DNA of 64,000 nt from Nitrospirota bacterium (GCA_016201865.1 JACQCA010000062.1:1-64000), one strand, 5' to 3'. Shown: positions 1 to 8,616, numbered from the stretch's first letter. Numbers and translations: made by a program. The notes: generated from the sequence alone by a model not told the origin.

Positions 1-150
1 ACCCGAAGGCCTCGCCCAAAGCATCGGGGACATCCACAGGGTGAAGGATCGGCCCATTGGAACCGTAGGATTCATGATCGGTATCCACTCCAGAGACGCT
101 GTGATTAGGTTACACCGCATTAGCCGGACAGGCTCCTAGGCAGCGCTGCA
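1..150. other. Window edge without a supported gene
   Basis: No convincing ORF is visible in the first 150 bases. A minus-strand reading frame is open at the very edge and could belong to a gene outside the window, but there is too little sequence to name it. A near direct repeat, ATTAGGTKACACC, sits at 104-116 and 150-162, the second copy overlapping the stop codon of the 78-aa gene. Confidence 0.4.
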
Positions 151-387
151 TTAGGTGACACCCGCAGCGGCAAGTATTTTCTTCTTCACCGATTTCGGAA
201 AATCCACGAGAACAAAATGGGCTTTGTGGTACAGATAGTCTTCGCCGCTCTCATCAACAATGCGCAAGAGATCGTCCTTGGCCGCCTTCGGATCGGAGAG
301 AATCCGATACACTTTGCCAAGGATGAGCGACGCCTCATAGTCGGCGTTATTGATGCAGAGTGCGAACGGTTTTACATGCGGTTTCAT
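151..387 (-). CDS. Conserved hypothetical small protein (78 aa), second gene of a coupled pair
   Basis: A 78-residue soluble protein with no signal peptide or membrane segment. The visible core is FALCINNADYEASL near the N-terminus and DESGEDYLY followed by a short hydrophobic strand (FVLVDFP). I recall this layout as a recurrent small-protein family in bacteria with no assigned function. Its ATG overlaps the stop of the 79-aa gene upstream in an ATGA arrangement, so the two are probably translationally coupled and co-expressed. The coupling and small size could suggest a toxin-antitoxin-like or accessory pair, but no catalytic motif is visible and I assign no function. Confidence 0.7.
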   Translation of the reverse strand: MKPHVKPFALCINNADYEASLILGKVYRILSDPKAAKDDLLRIVDESGEDYLYHKAHFVLVDFPKSVKKKILAAAGVT

Positions 388-623
388 CGTTCCTCCAAGT
401 AGCGTTTGATCTTCAGGTCCTTCTTACCGATACCATGCGCCTCGTACCAATGCAGTTCTACCCTCCGCAAAGCGCCGTTGGGCAGGCGAATCATTGCAAT
501 ACCTTTCAGCTTCCGCCACCGACCCCGACCATAAACCTTGCGCAGATAAGTGAGTACTCGAACTCCCGGGCCTGATGCGATGACCTCGACATCGGCAATC
601 GGGCCAATGACCTCAAACCTCAT
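384..623 (-). CDS. Conserved hypothetical small basic protein (79 aa), first gene of a coupled pair
   Basis: A 79-residue basic protein with the pattern MRFEVIGPI...VYGRGRWRKLKG...VELHWYEAHGIGKK. The many Arg/Lys residues and alternating hydrophobics suggest a small beta-rich, possibly nucleic-acid-binding fold; that is inference. I recognise the sequence style as a widespread conserved hypothetical, often next to a partner like the 78-aa gene that follows it. The two overlap by four bases (ATGA). The 142 bases between this gene and the miaA stop hold no ORF I can support. Function unknown. Confidence 0.7.
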   Translation of the reverse strand: MRFEVIGPIADVEVIASGPGVRVLTYLRKVYGRGRWRKLKGIAMIRLPNGALRRVELHWYEAHGIGKKDLKIKRYLEER

Positions 624-765
624 AGGCCTCCGGTATCCATGCGCTTCCCATCAACGGCCCGTCTTGTTCGCGCCACCGGTGGTGCGGCAAGTCCTGAGAG
701 CCGTACAGTCTATTGGTTTTAATACTTTTATATATGTAAGTCAACAGTATCCGAGCCAAAAAATC

Positions 766-1815
766 CTATACGGAATGGGCATGAATGATGGACTCGACTT
801 TCAAATACGCTTCTTTATCGCTGTCTCGTTCGGCCAGATCGATCCACCGTATGGACGGGTCGCGATTAAACCATGTGAACTGCCGCTTTGCATACTGCCG
901 GGTATCGCGCTTGAGCCGATGAATCGCCTCGGCCTGATCGTACTCTCCTTTTATATATCCGACAATCTGACGGTATCCCAGCCCTTTCATCGCCGGCAGT
1001 TCGGACGAATAGTCTTTCTCAATCAGGCCGCGGACCTCCTCCACCAGCCCATTAGCCATCATTTTATCCACGCGGGCCTCGATCCTCCGGTAAAGATCGG
1101 CTCTCGACCGCCTCAAACCGATAAGGATCGCCTCGTACGGTTTTTCCGAGAACCGGTGTTCGCGATGATGATCGGAAAGCGGCCGGCCCGTCTTCTCATA
1201 CACCTCGATCGCCCGCACTAACTTGGACCGGTCTTGCGGCTTGATCGCACCGGCCGAGTCGGGATCGACTTTCTTCAATCGTTGATGAAGGTATCCCACG
1301 CCTTCCCGGCGCTCGGCCTCGTACAGCCGTTCACGGAACGGCCAGTCCGCCTCGGGCCCAGACCACAGCCCGTGCAGTAGCAGTTTCACGTACAGGCCGG
1401 TCCCGCCCACGATGATCGGGATGCTTCCCTCCCGATGCAGCCGTTCGATCACGGCCTCCGCAAGGACCTTGAATCGCCCGGCGCTGAACAGCTCATCCGG
1501 ATCGACGATGTCGATACCGTGATGGACAACCCGCGCCCGCTCACCCGGCCCGGGCTTGGCCGTCCCGACGTCCATGCCCCGATAAACCATACGGGAATCG
1601 GCGCTGATCAGCTCGGTCCGAAGCCGTTCGGCCAGCCGGATCGCGGTGGCGCTCTTTCCAACGGCCGTGGGGCCGACCAGTACGATCAACGGCTTGTTTC
1701 TGATAGGGGCTCGCGTCGCCCCCTCCACACATCGGTTGCAAACCGCCGAGTGCAGGCCGGGCGAAGCCGGATGGAGCCTCCCCCTCTCGCTCGCCTTGCT
1801 CGCTGAATCGTTCAT
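766..1815 (-). CDS. miaA: tRNA dimethylallyltransferase MiaA with an in-frame palindromic insertion at the N-terminus
   Basis: Transfers the dimethylallyl group to A37 of tRNAs reading UNN codons. The P-loop GPTAVGKSA is near residue 47, followed by DSRMVYRGMDVGTAKP, GGTGLYVKLLLHGLW and QDRSKLVRAIEVYEKTGRPLS, ending with a typical RQYAKRQFTWFNRD region. Family members usually reach the P-loop within about 10 residues. Here an extra stretch of about 36 residues (about 4-39) is encoded by a repeat element also seen at 45.5, 53.5 and 61.1 kb. The ATG overlaps the mutL stop (ATGA), which supports this start and translational coupling. No better downstream start is visible: the few in-frame GTG/TTG codons before the P-loop lack a Shine-Dalgarno sequence. 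Confidence 0.95.
   Translation of the reverse strand: MNDSASKASERGRLHPASPGLHSAVCNRCVEGATRAPIRNKPLIVLVGPTAVGKSATAIRLAERLRTELISADSRMVYRGMDVGTAKPGPGERARVVHHGIDIVDPDELFSAGRFKVLAEAVIERLHREGSIPIIVGGTGLYVKLLLHGLWSGPEADWPFRERLYEAERREGVGYLHQRLKKVDPDSAGAIKPQDRSKLVRAIEVYEKTGRPLSDHHREHRFSEKPYEAILIGLRRSRADLYRRIEARVDKMMANGLVEEVRGLIEKDYSSELPAMKGLGYRQIVGYIKGEYDQAEAIHRLKRDTRQYAKRQFTWFNRDPSIRWIDLAERDSDKEAYLKVESIIHAHSV
1703..1805 (-). repeat. Family-1 palindromic element, copy 1 (inside miaA)
   Basis: On the minus strand this begins CAGCGAGCAAGGCGAGCGAG and continues through AGGGGGAGGCTCCA. It ends TGGAGGGGGCGACGCGAGCC then CCTA, matching the arms of the copies at 45489, 53456 and 61106. The central part is longer than in the other copies and contains a CCGG-type hairpin plus a CGGTT-TGC-AACCG hairpin. 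It inserts after the third codon of miaA without breaking the frame. Confidence 0.85.
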
Positions 1816-3632
1816 CGTCGTTGAAATAATTTTTCCAGATCGGCCCGGCTGAACCGGACGCGGATCGGCCGGCCGTGGGGACAGGTCGGCGGGACCTCCT
1901 GCCGGTAGAGGTCCTCCAGCAATCGCGTCATCTGTTCCGGCCGAAGCGATTGGTGGGCCTTGATCGCGGCATGGCAGGCCATCGAGGCCATGACATTCTG
2001 AAGGGTCTCTTCCGCGGCCGGGGTCGCGCCCGCGCCGACGTCATCGAGAAGATCTTCCAATAGGATCCGGCCGTCGACCACGCCGAGGACGGCCGGAGCG
2101 GCCCGAATACGAAAACTCCGCTCGCCGAACTCCTCCACCGAAAGGCCGAGGCCCCCCAGCAGCGGCAGAACTTCACGGAGCCGCAAAGCCTCGGCCGTCG
2201 GGAATTCGACCACCTCGGGGATCAACAGCGGTTGGATCGGTATCTCGGAGGCCTTTTGCTGCGATCGAAAGCGCTCATAGAGCAGCCGTTCGTGCGCCGC
2301 GTGCTGATCGATCAGATGCAGTTCGGACTCCACAAGCGCCACGATGTAGGTCTGATCCACCTGGCCCAACGGCTCGATTCGAATCGGCCACAGGATCGTC
2401 GCCGGCCGCGCGGCCGCGGCATCGGATGAAGTCGCCTCGCCTTCCGGCGGATGATAGACGGCCATCGCTTCGCGGGTTCCCTCCGGCCACCGGGGGTCCG
2501 ATGACGGCCGCGCACCCGAAAGAGATTTAACGTCGGAAAACGTCGGACGTCCGGTTTTTATCACATGGGACGCCGCGCCGGAATCAGAGACGTACGACAC
2601 CGCCGGAACCGCAGGCAGCCCCTCTCGCCGCAGGCGCTCCCGTAAGGCCTCCTTGATGAACCGATGCATCGCCTGCGTGTCGCGGAATCGCACCTCGCGT
2701 TTTGCCGGATGGACATTGACGTCCACCGAGGCGGGATCCATCTCGATAAAGAGATACGTCATGGGGTGGCGGCCTTTGGCCAGAAGCGTCCCGTAAGCCT
2801 CATTGACGGCATGCGACAGTGAGGTATTCCGAATCGCGCGCCGGTTTAAAAAAAACTCCTGGTGCTCCCGTGTGGCGCGGAAACGACCCGGTTTCGAAAA
2901 CCACCCCGTCAACGTGATGCCGTTGGATTCGGCCCCCGAGTCGCTTGCCACCGATACGAAATCCGAATCGCCCCCCGCAGCGTCGTCCGAACCGGTGACC
3001 TGGGAGGTCCGCTCCATGACGTTTCGAACAATCGGGAAATCCAAAAGGAGATGATCGTTATGCGTCAGTCGGAAATGGATCCAGGGATGCGGCAGGGCCT
3101 GCTGCTGCACGGTATGGACGATATGGGCCAGTTCCGTGGCGTTTGACTTCAAGAATTTCTTGCGGGCCGGGGTATTATAAAAAAGATCTTCCACTTCGAT
3201 CAGGGTCCCGGCCGGCGCCGCGGCCTCTTTAATAGGAAGCACGGTCCCCCCGTGGATCCGGATCTCGGTCCCGATCGCCCCTCCCTTCTGCGCCGTCACC
3301 ATTCTCACCCGTGCAACGGCTGCGATGCTGGGAAGCGCCTCCCCGCGAAATCCCATCGTCCGGATCGCGGCCAGATCCGCCTCGGTCGCCAGCTTGCTCG
3401 TCGCATGCCGCTCGAAGGCCTTCCGCGCGTCCTCCGGTTCCATCCCCTCGCCGTTATCCGAGACCCGGATCAGCCGACGGCCGCTGTCGGCCGCCTCGAT
3501 AAAGATCCGGGTCGCTCCGGCATCAATTGCGTTCTCGACCAGCTCCTTGACGACCGAGGCCGGACGCTCCACGATCTCGCCGGCGGCGATCTTGTTGCAC
3601 AAGTTTTCAGGGAGGATATGGATTTTGGACAT
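1812..3632 (-). CDS. mutL: DNA mismatch repair protein MutL, endonuclease type
   Basis: The 606-aa protein has an N-terminal GHKL ATPase with IAAGEIVERPASVVKELVEN, DNGEGM and GFRGEALPSI, a transducer domain (NVHPAKREVRF), a variable linker at about 340-410, and a C-terminal dimerisation domain. The C-terminal domain contains DQHAAHERLLYE, which fits the DQHA(X)2E(X)4E endonuclease motif, along with ACHAAIKAHQSL and a final CPHGRP motif. It is therefore expected to nick DNA, as in bacteria without MutH. It sits between cpoB and miaA, an order common in Gram-negative bacteria, and overlaps miaA by four bases. No mutS is in the window. Confidence 0.97.
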   Translation of the reverse strand: MSKIHILPENLCNKIAAGEIVERPASVVKELVENAIDAGATRIFIEAADSGRRLIRVSDNGEGMEPEDARKAFERHATSKLATEADLAAIRTMGFRGEALPSIAAVARVRMVTAQKGGAIGTEIRIHGGTVLPIKEAAAPAGTLIEVEDLFYNTPARKKFLKSNATELAHIVHTVQQQALPHPWIHFRLTHNDHLLLDFPIVRNVMERTSQVTGSDDAAGGDSDFVSVASDSGAESNGITLTGWFSKPGRFRATREHQEFFLNRRAIRNTSLSHAVNEAYGTLLAKGRHPMTYLFIEMDPASVDVNVHPAKREVRFRDTQAMHRFIKEALRERLRREGLPAVPAVSYVSDSGAASHVIKTGRPTFSDVKSLSGARPSSDPRWPEGTREAMAVYHPPEGEATSSDAAAARPATILWPIRIEPLGQVDQTYIVALVESELHLIDQHAAHERLLYERFRSQQKASEIPIQPLLIPEVVEFPTAEALRLREVLPLLGGLGLSVEEFGERSFRIRAAPAVLGVVDGRILLEDLLDDVGAGATPAAEETLQNVMASMACHAAIKAHQSLRPEQMTRLLEDLYRQEVPPTCPHGRPIRVRFSRADLEKLFQRR

Positions 3633-3640
3633 GATGACGT

Positions 3641-4618
3641 TTATTTCAATTCGGCCAGTTTGTTTCGGGCCAGTTTCCCTTCGCCGGAAAACGGATAGAT
3701 CTCGACCACCTTCTTGAGGTAGACCTTGGCCTTGGCCCGATCGCCGAGTTCGATCGAGGCGTAGCCCGCCTTCAGAAGCGCACCGGGAACCTTCTCGCTC
3801 TTGGGGTAATCGCTGACGACCTTGTCGAAGGCCTCGATCGCCTTCAGATACTCTTTCCTGCCGTAAAACGACTCGCCGACCCAGTACTGCGCGTTGGGCG
3901 CGAGGCTCGTCCCTTTGTACTGGGTCAGGAAGTTTTGGAACCCGAGCAGTGCGAGGTCGTAATTGCCCTTGAGATAATCGTTGTAGGCCAGACCGTAGGC
4001 CTCGGACGGGGAAAACCCCGTCGCTTTATCTTTCTCGGTCGGCCGGCCCGGCAGAACGATCTTTTGATCGGAGGGGGCGGCCTCCACGGAAGGTTTGGGC
4101 TCCGCGGTCTCGGCCGGTTTCAGGTCGGACGGCACCGAAACCACCTTTTGGACGGCCTGGATCACCCTGTCCATGTCGGCAACCGTTTTTTCAAGCGAGG
4201 CGATCTGGCCGTCCAGTGTATCGAGACGGCCGGTGAATTCTTTGGAACGAAAGGCCTGATCGTCCGTCCGTTGGGACAGGTCGGCCAGAAGATGGCCGTT
4301 CTCCTCCAGCTTGCCCTGAAGCGTCTGGAGATCCGCCGCCACCTGATCCAACCGGATGACCAGATCGGCCTGACCGCGCTGGACCGTCGTGGAACGTTCC
4401 TTAAAATAACTCTCGACGACTTGAAGCCGGTTCTGAATCTCGGTCATCTGGGCCTCTCTTTTTTCCTGCACGGTCTGCAGATCCATGACGTCGGCCTGGG
4501 TCGCGCAGCCCGAAACGAACGGCGGCCCGCTCAACACCGCGAGAAACGATAGAAGGCGCCCCGGACGATCGAATCTCATCCAGGCCCGAGGAAACGGCGG
4601 CCTGCTCGGTGTATTCAT
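3641..4618 (-). CDS. cpoB: Tol-Pal associated lipoprotein/periplasmic TPR protein CpoB (YbgF)
   Basis: A 325-aa exported protein. The N-terminus has a hydrophobic segment ending in a lipobox-like VSGCA near residue 38, so it may be a lipoprotein rather than free periplasmic. A long coiled coil (about 45-175, with heptads such as QTVQEKREAQMTEIQNRLQ) is followed by a Pro/Glu-rich linker. Three C-terminal TPR-like repeats start around residue 205 (AYGLAYNDYLKGNYDLALLGF, NAQYWVGESFYGRKEYLKAI, LLKAGYASIELGDRAKA). E. coli CpoB links Tol action to peptidoglycan synthesis at division. The start is supported by GGAGGAAAGG directly before the ATG. It lies 12 bases after pal. Confidence 0.93.
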   Translation of the reverse strand: MNTPSRPPFPRAWMRFDRPGRLLSFLAVLSGPPFVSGCATQADVMDLQTVQEKREAQMTEIQNRLQVVESYFKERSTTVQRGQADLVIRLDQVAADLQTLQGKLEENGHLLADLSQRTDDQAFRSKEFTGRLDTLDGQIASLEKTVADMDRVIQAVQKVVSVPSDLKPAETAEPKPSVEAAPSDQKIVLPGRPTEKDKATGFSPSEAYGLAYNDYLKGNYDLALLGFQNFLTQYKGTSLAPNAQYWVGESFYGRKEYLKAIEAFDKVVSDYPKSEKVPGALLKAGYASIELGDRAKAKVYLKKVVEIYPFSGEGKLARNKLAELK

Positions 4619-4630
4619 CCTTTCCTCCTC

Positions 4631-5194
4631 CTACTGAATTACGAAATGGGCCCGACGGTTTTTTGCGTAGCATTCCTCGTTCTGTTCTTTACACACCGGG
4701 CGCTCCTCGCCGTAACTGAGGGTGGATAATCGGTCTTTATGGACGCCCAAGGCCGCAAGGAAGGCCTTCACGGCCTTCGCGCGGCGTTCGCCCAAGGCCA
4801 GGTTGTATTCGTTCGTTCCCCGTTCGTCGCAATGCCCTTCGATCGACAACTTGGCCCTTTGATGATCGTTGAGCCATCGGGCGGTGTTCTCCAGCACGGC
4901 CCGCGCATCGTCGCGGATGTTGTATTTGTCGTAATCAAAATAGACATCGCTCACGTCCTGCGCGCGGGGAGAAGGCTTTTCGGCCTCTTTGGCCACCGGC
5001 GTCTCGGCAATCGGCGGGGTCGGTTGAGGCGTCGGCGCCGCCGGCTGCACCTTCTCGGCCGGGGGCGTGACTTTCTCTTCCTTCACCTTCGGCGGCTCCT
5101 TGGCCGTTTCCACTTTCTTCGGACAGCCCGATAACAACAAGGCGGCGCCGATGCCCGCAACGATGACAATAGCGATATGATTTCTGACCTGCAT
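4631..5194 (-). CDS. pal: Peptidoglycan-associated lipoprotein Pal
   Basis: The 187-aa lipoprotein anchors the outer membrane to peptidoglycan. The chosen start (MQVRNH) follows AAGGAGGGAGAAA; a longer frame extends upstream but lacks a Shine-Dalgarno. The signal peptide ends at a lipobox LLSGC. A Pro/Lys/Glu-rich linker leads to an OmpA-like domain: VYFDYDKYNIRDDA, IEGHCDERGTNEYN, LGERRAKAVKAFL. The D and R of the peptidoglycan-binding site are present. It is fifth in the tolQ-R-A-B-pal-cpoB operon. Confidence 0.96.
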   Translation of the reverse strand: MQVRNHIAIVIVAGIGAALLLSGCPKKVETAKEPPKVKEEKVTPPAEKVQPAAPTPQPTPPIAETPVAKEAEKPSPRAQDVSDVYFDYDKYNIRDDARAVLENTARWLNDHQRAKLSIEGHCDERGTNEYNLALGERRAKAVKAFLAALGVHKDRLSTLSYGEERPVCKEQNEECYAKNRRAHFVIQ

Positions 5195-5254
5195 TTTCTC
5201 CCTCCTTGGTTGGGTGGTGAAATGGCAATGAATGATTTTCAATCGGCGATGAAA

Positions 5255-6556
5255 TTAGGGCGACCAGGACGGACCGTTATTTTTAGCCCCATTGAACGTC
5301 AGCCGTTCCAGCTCCGTTCCATCCGCGTTCATCATGAAAAGATCTCCGGGGCTGATACGGGTCGAGCTGAAGACGAGATGCCGCCCGTCGGGCGACCAGG
5401 TCGGCGACTCATCCTCACCCGGTCCATCGGTTAACTGGGCCAGTTTAGCGCCGTCCGGCGAGATCGCGCAGATTCGCAACCGGCCGTCCACGCGGCAGGC
5501 ATACGCGATCGCCGTTCCCTTCGGCGACCAGGACGGCGACGTATTGTAATCGCCGCTGAACGTGAGCCGACGCACATTGGTCCCGTCCGCGTTCATCATA
5601 TAGATCTGAGGGCTCCCCCCCCGATTGGAGGTGAACGCGATCTCCGTCCCGGTCGGCGACCAGGCGGGCGACAGGCTGTCGCTTTGATCCATCGTCAGTC
5701 TCCGCAGCTCCTTTCCCTCCCGATTCACCCGGTAAATCCGGGTCGGCCCGTCCATGCTGCTTGCGAAGGCCAACTCGTTTCCGGACGGCGACCAGGCCGG
5801 TGAAATATTCAGTCCTTCAAACTCGATCATCTTTGAGAGCCGTCCGGTCATCATATCCAGCGTATAGATGGCGGGCCTCCCTCCGCGATAGGACGTGTAG
5901 GTAATCCCGTTGCCGTCCGGGGACCACCTCGGGGAAAGGTTAAGGCTCCGGTCGTTCGTGATTCGCCGTACATTATATCCGTCGTAGTCCATTAAATACA
6001 ATTCTTTGCTTCCCGTCAAGTTGGAAGAGAAAACCACGCGGGTTCCGGCCACACCTCGCTCGCCGGTATACTGAAGGACAATATCATCCGAAAAACGGTG
6101 CAGGAGGACCCGGAGATGTTGCGCCTCGCCCACGTACCGCTTGCCCATCACCATCTGCCCGGTCGCGCCGTCGTACACCCGGCCCTCCAGCGCCAGGCTC
6201 TCTTCCCTGGACGCGAGCGACACCCAGACCACGGCCTGCACGTCCTCCCGCCCGACTTTTTTAACCAACTCGGCCGAGGGGGCCTCGCCGCCGGCCAGCT
6301 CCGGATAAAACGGCGCATGGACCATGCGAAAGATCTGCGACCGACGGAGGTCGCCTTCCAGAACCGTCCGGATCTCATTGGCATGCCGGGCCAAGACCGA
6401 CGGCGTCGCCACATGAATGAGGCTCAGCGGAATTCGCGAGGCCTCCGAACGGGCCACGCCTAAAAATACCTCGGCCCCCTCAGCCTGACGGACTCCGACC
6501 CATGCAAGAATCAGAAGGAGCGGCCAACCGGCCTTGACGATCCCGCCTCGAGCCAT
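5255..6556 (-). CDS. tolB: Tol-Pal system beta-propeller protein TolB
   Basis: A 433-aa periplasmic protein with an N-terminal signal peptide (residues 1-27, cleavage after an A-E-G-A region). An N-terminal alpha/beta domain is followed from about residue 165 by repeated TolB/WD40-like blades of the form LSPRWSPDGNGITYTS, ISPAWSPSGNELAFAS and SPAWSPTGTEIAFTSNRGG, at least five by eye. TolB binds Pal and the C-terminal domain of TolA, joining inner-membrane energy to the outer membrane. It starts a few bases after the tolA stop and precedes pal. Confidence 0.96.
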   Translation of the reverse strand: MARGGIVKAGWPLLLILAWVGVRQAEGAEVFLGVARSEASRIPLSLIHVATPSVLARHANEIRTVLEGDLRRSQIFRMVHAPFYPELAGGEAPSAELVKKVGREDVQAVVWVSLASREESLALEGRVYDGATGQMVMGKRYVGEAQHLRVLLHRFSDDIVLQYTGERGVAGTRVVFSSNLTGSKELYLMDYDGYNVRRITNDRSLNLSPRWSPDGNGITYTSYRGGRPAIYTLDMMTGRLSKMIEFEGLNISPAWSPSGNELAFASSMDGPTRIYRVNREGKELRRLTMDQSDSLSPAWSPTGTEIAFTSNRGGSPQIYMMNADGTNVRRLTFSGDYNTSPSWSPKGTAIAYACRVDGRLRICAISPDGAKLAQLTDGPGEDESPTWSPDGRHLVFSSTRISPGDLFMMNADGTELERLTFNGAKNNGPSWSP

Positions 6557-6562
6557 GCCCCG

Positions 6563-7282
6563 TCAGCTCTTTTTCATCAGCGAAAAACTGAAATGGACCT
6601 TGAGAGGCTCATCCGAACTTCCTTGAGGAAAGGGCGGCATCGGCCGGGCCTGATAAACCGCTCGTAGAGCGGCTTGATCCATGAAGGCGTTTCCCGAACT
6701 TTTCTCGATCTTGATTTCGTCGATTATCCCGGTCCGAAATAAAACGAAACTCACGACGGCCTCCCTCCTCTCGGCCGTCGATTCGAGCGGCGGCGGCAAC
6801 CAATAGCTTCCTATCTTCTCCTGAATGCGGATGAGATAATACGGATATTTGAAACCCGGCGCCTCGATCTTTGCCTCGACCTTCACTCCCGAAGGCGGAA
6901 TCGCGGCCGCAGGCTCGGAGGGCTTCCGGCCCGACGGCGGAACGGCCGCCGCCGGTTCGATCGGTTTTGGCGGCGGGCTCGACCTCACCATCGGCCTTTT
7001 CTCGGACTCGATCCGGGGACGGGCAGGATCCTTCGGCGCCTCGACCTTTTTCACAGGCCGTCTCGGAACGGGCGGAGGCGCCGCGGGGCTTTCTTTCACC
7101 GCGACGGCGGGTTCAATCGGAAACGAAGGAAGACTCACCAGATCCACCTGATACGCATCCGGGCTGAAGCGACGCGGCGAACCGACGAGAACGGCGATCA
7201 GCATCGGGACCACGAGGCCCGCATGAAACACGGCCGACCAAACCAGCATCCTCTTCAGACTGACGCCGGCATGCCTATCCAT
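6563..7282 (-). CDS. tolA: TolA/TonB-type energy-transducing protein of the Tol system
   Basis: A 239-aa protein with a single N-terminal membrane anchor (about residues 12-34) and a long Pro/Ala/Lys-rich periplasmic spacer (about 50-145) containing repeated PPSGxKPSEPAAA-like units. The C-terminal TonB-like domain starts near YPYYLIRIQEKIGSYW and ends ALRAVYQARPMPPFPQG. Its place between tolR and tolB assigns it as TolA. It is shorter than E. coli TolA, which is common outside gammaproteobacteria where the TolA C-terminus looks TonB-like. Confidence 0.9.
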   Translation of the reverse strand: MDRHAGVSLKRMLVWSAVFHAGLVVPMLIAVLVGSPRRFSPDAYQVDLVSLPSFPIEPAVAVKESPAAPPPVPRRPVKKVEAPKDPARPRIESEKRPMVRSSPPPKPIEPAAAVPPSGRKPSEPAAAIPPSGVKVEAKIEAPGFKYPYYLIRIQEKIGSYWLPPPLESTAERREAVVSFVLFRTGIIDEIKIEKSSGNAFMDQAALRAVYQARPMPPFPQGSSDEPLKVHFSFSLMKKS

Positions 7283-7312
7283 CGGTCCTGCACCATCGAG
7301 CGTCGGTCGCCA

Positions 7313-7750
7313 TTAACGGCGAGCCCCGCCCGGCTGATCGCCGCCGGATTCCGGCAGGGGTTCCGTCACCATCCCCAGCCGTTCGATCCCCGACCGTTTG
7401 ACCACGTCCATCACGGAAACCACCAGGCCGTACGGCACCTCACGATCCGCGCGGAGATAAACGGCCGGTTGCGGCGACCGGCTTTTGAGGACCTCCAAGG
7501 CGGAGGCCAGCCGATCGAACGGGACAGCGTCCTTGTCCATGAATATTTCTCGTCGCTTGGTGACGGTTAAAACGACCCGTTCCTCCGGCGCAATCGTGTT
7601 CGCGGCCGTCCGAGGCAGGTCGATGTCCAACCCCCGGTACAGGAGCGGCGCCGTGACCATGAAGATGACCAGCAGCACCAGGACCACGTCCACCAAGGGG
7701 ACGACATTGATCTCGGACATGAATCGCCGGCCTTGTGTTCCGTTGATCAT
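7313..7750 (-). CDS. tolR: Biopolymer transport protein TolR (ExbD family)
   Basis: The 145-aa protein has one transmembrane helix beginning INVVPLVDVVLVLLVIFMVT. The Asp in PLVDVVLVLL is the conserved proton-channel residue of the ExbD/TolR family. A periplasmic domain follows (LRADREVPYGLVVSVMDVVKRSGI). The ATG overlaps the tolQ stop by four bases, which fixes this start against a longer frame running through tolQ on the same strand. It works with TolQ as the proton-driven motor of Tol-Pal. Confidence 0.95.
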   Translation of the reverse strand: MINGTQGRRFMSEINVVPLVDVVLVLLVIFMVTAPLLYRGLDIDLPRTAANTIAPEERVVLTVTKRREIFMDKDAVPFDRLASALEVLKSRSPQPAVYLRADREVPYGLVVSVMDVVKRSGIERLGMVTEPLPESGGDQPGGARR

Positions 7751-8499
7751 TCGGAACCTGCCTTCGCCGACTCCGCCTTGCGCGACGTCCTCGACTGAAC
7801 GACCCGTTTCTCCACAAGGCTTAAGAACTCGTTCGAGAAGGTCTCCATTCCGGAGGCCACGATCCGGATCCGGCTGACGTAATAATTGAACGCGACCACC
7901 GCCGGGATGGCCGCGAGCAAACCGGCCGCGGTGGCCACCAAGGCCTCGGAGACGCCGGGCGCCACGGCCGTGATGCTGGCCGTTCCTTGACGGCTGATGC
8001 CCTGAAAGGCCGAGATGATCCCCAAAACCGTTCCAAAGAGACCGATGAAGGGAGAAACATTCCCGGTCGTGGCCAGAAACGAGAGATAAGACTCGAGCGC
8101 TCCGATCCGCTCGTCCACCGCCCGCTTTAAGGTCCGCTCCAGGATCTTGAGACCGGCCGCCCGCTCCGGCTCGTCCATCCCTCTCAGGTCGTCCTCCGTC
8201 TTCAACGAGAAGGTGGGATCGAGCCGTTCCAAACCGGCCAGGAAGACCCCGGCCACGGGCGACAGCCTCAACCGCATGGCGGCCTTCCGCAGCTCGATCA
8301 GGTCCTCGACCTTCCAATAGAGCGACAGAAATCGCCGGTCCTCGGCCGCCGCCCTCCGGAACACTAAAAATTTCTGAAAGATGATGGCCCAGGAGACGAG
8401 CGATAAAAGAAGGAGGACGAGGAGCACGGCCTGGGTAATGATGCTGGCGGAAAGAATAAGGTCGACTACGCTTGTGTCAATCGTACCAAAGGACGGCAC
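7747..8499 (-). CDS. tolQ: Tol-Pal motor protein TolQ (MotA/TolQ/ExbB proton channel)
   Basis: The 250-aa inner-membrane protein has an N-terminal helix (LILSASIITQAVLLVLLLLSLVSW) and a cytoplasmic loop. Two further helices lie in the conserved part TGNVSPFIGLFGTVLGIISAF and PGVSEALVATAAGLLAAIPAVVAFNYY, the MotA_ExbB signature. The start codon is GTG. It is the first gene of the tol operon. The 118 bases upstream, up to tRNA-Asp, contain family-2 repeat copy A, which would lie in its leader if transcription enters from the tRNA side. Confidence 0.96.
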   Translation of the reverse strand: MPSFGTIDTSVVDLILSASIITQAVLLVLLLLSLVSWAIIFQKFLVFRRAAAEDRRFLSLYWKVEDLIELRKAAMRLRLSPVAGVFLAGLERLDPTFSLKTEDDLRGMDEPERAAGLKILERTLKRAVDERIGALESYLSFLATTGNVSPFIGLFGTVLGIISAFQGISRQGTASITAVAPGVSEALVATAAGLLAAIPAVVAFNYYVSRIRIVASGMETFSNEFLSLVEKRVVQSRTSRKAESAKAGSE

Positions 8500-8518
8500 C
8501 GTCTCTACCTGTTGAAAT

Positions 8519-8600
8519 CGGGGGGCCGCTGCGGCAGTGAAGAAACAAGGTCCTCACATGCCCCCCGCGCTCGCGCCGGCAAAGCCGGACGCTCGCTTAC
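8519..8600 (-). repeat. Family-2 structured repeat, copy A (tolQ leader / downstream of tRNA-Asp)
   Basis: Read on the minus strand: AGCGAGCG, a CCGGC-TTT-GCCGG hairpin, GCGAGCG, GGGGGGC, the stem GTGAGG...CTTCAC, then GCCGCAGCGGCCCCCC, which can pair with GGGGGGC. Copy B at 8905-8990 keeps GGGGGGCAT, AGGACC and GCCGCA, but has ATCGGA...TCCGAT in place of GTGAGG...CTTCAC. It is therefore a conserved folded element rather than a plain sequence repeat. Confidence 0.65.
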
Positions 8601-8616
8601 CATGGGCATGAAAAAA

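Noticed and set aside
104-162. Near direct repeat ATTAGGTKACACC as a possible attachment site
   Set aside because: Only two short copies 46 bases apart, with no integrase or tRNA nearby.
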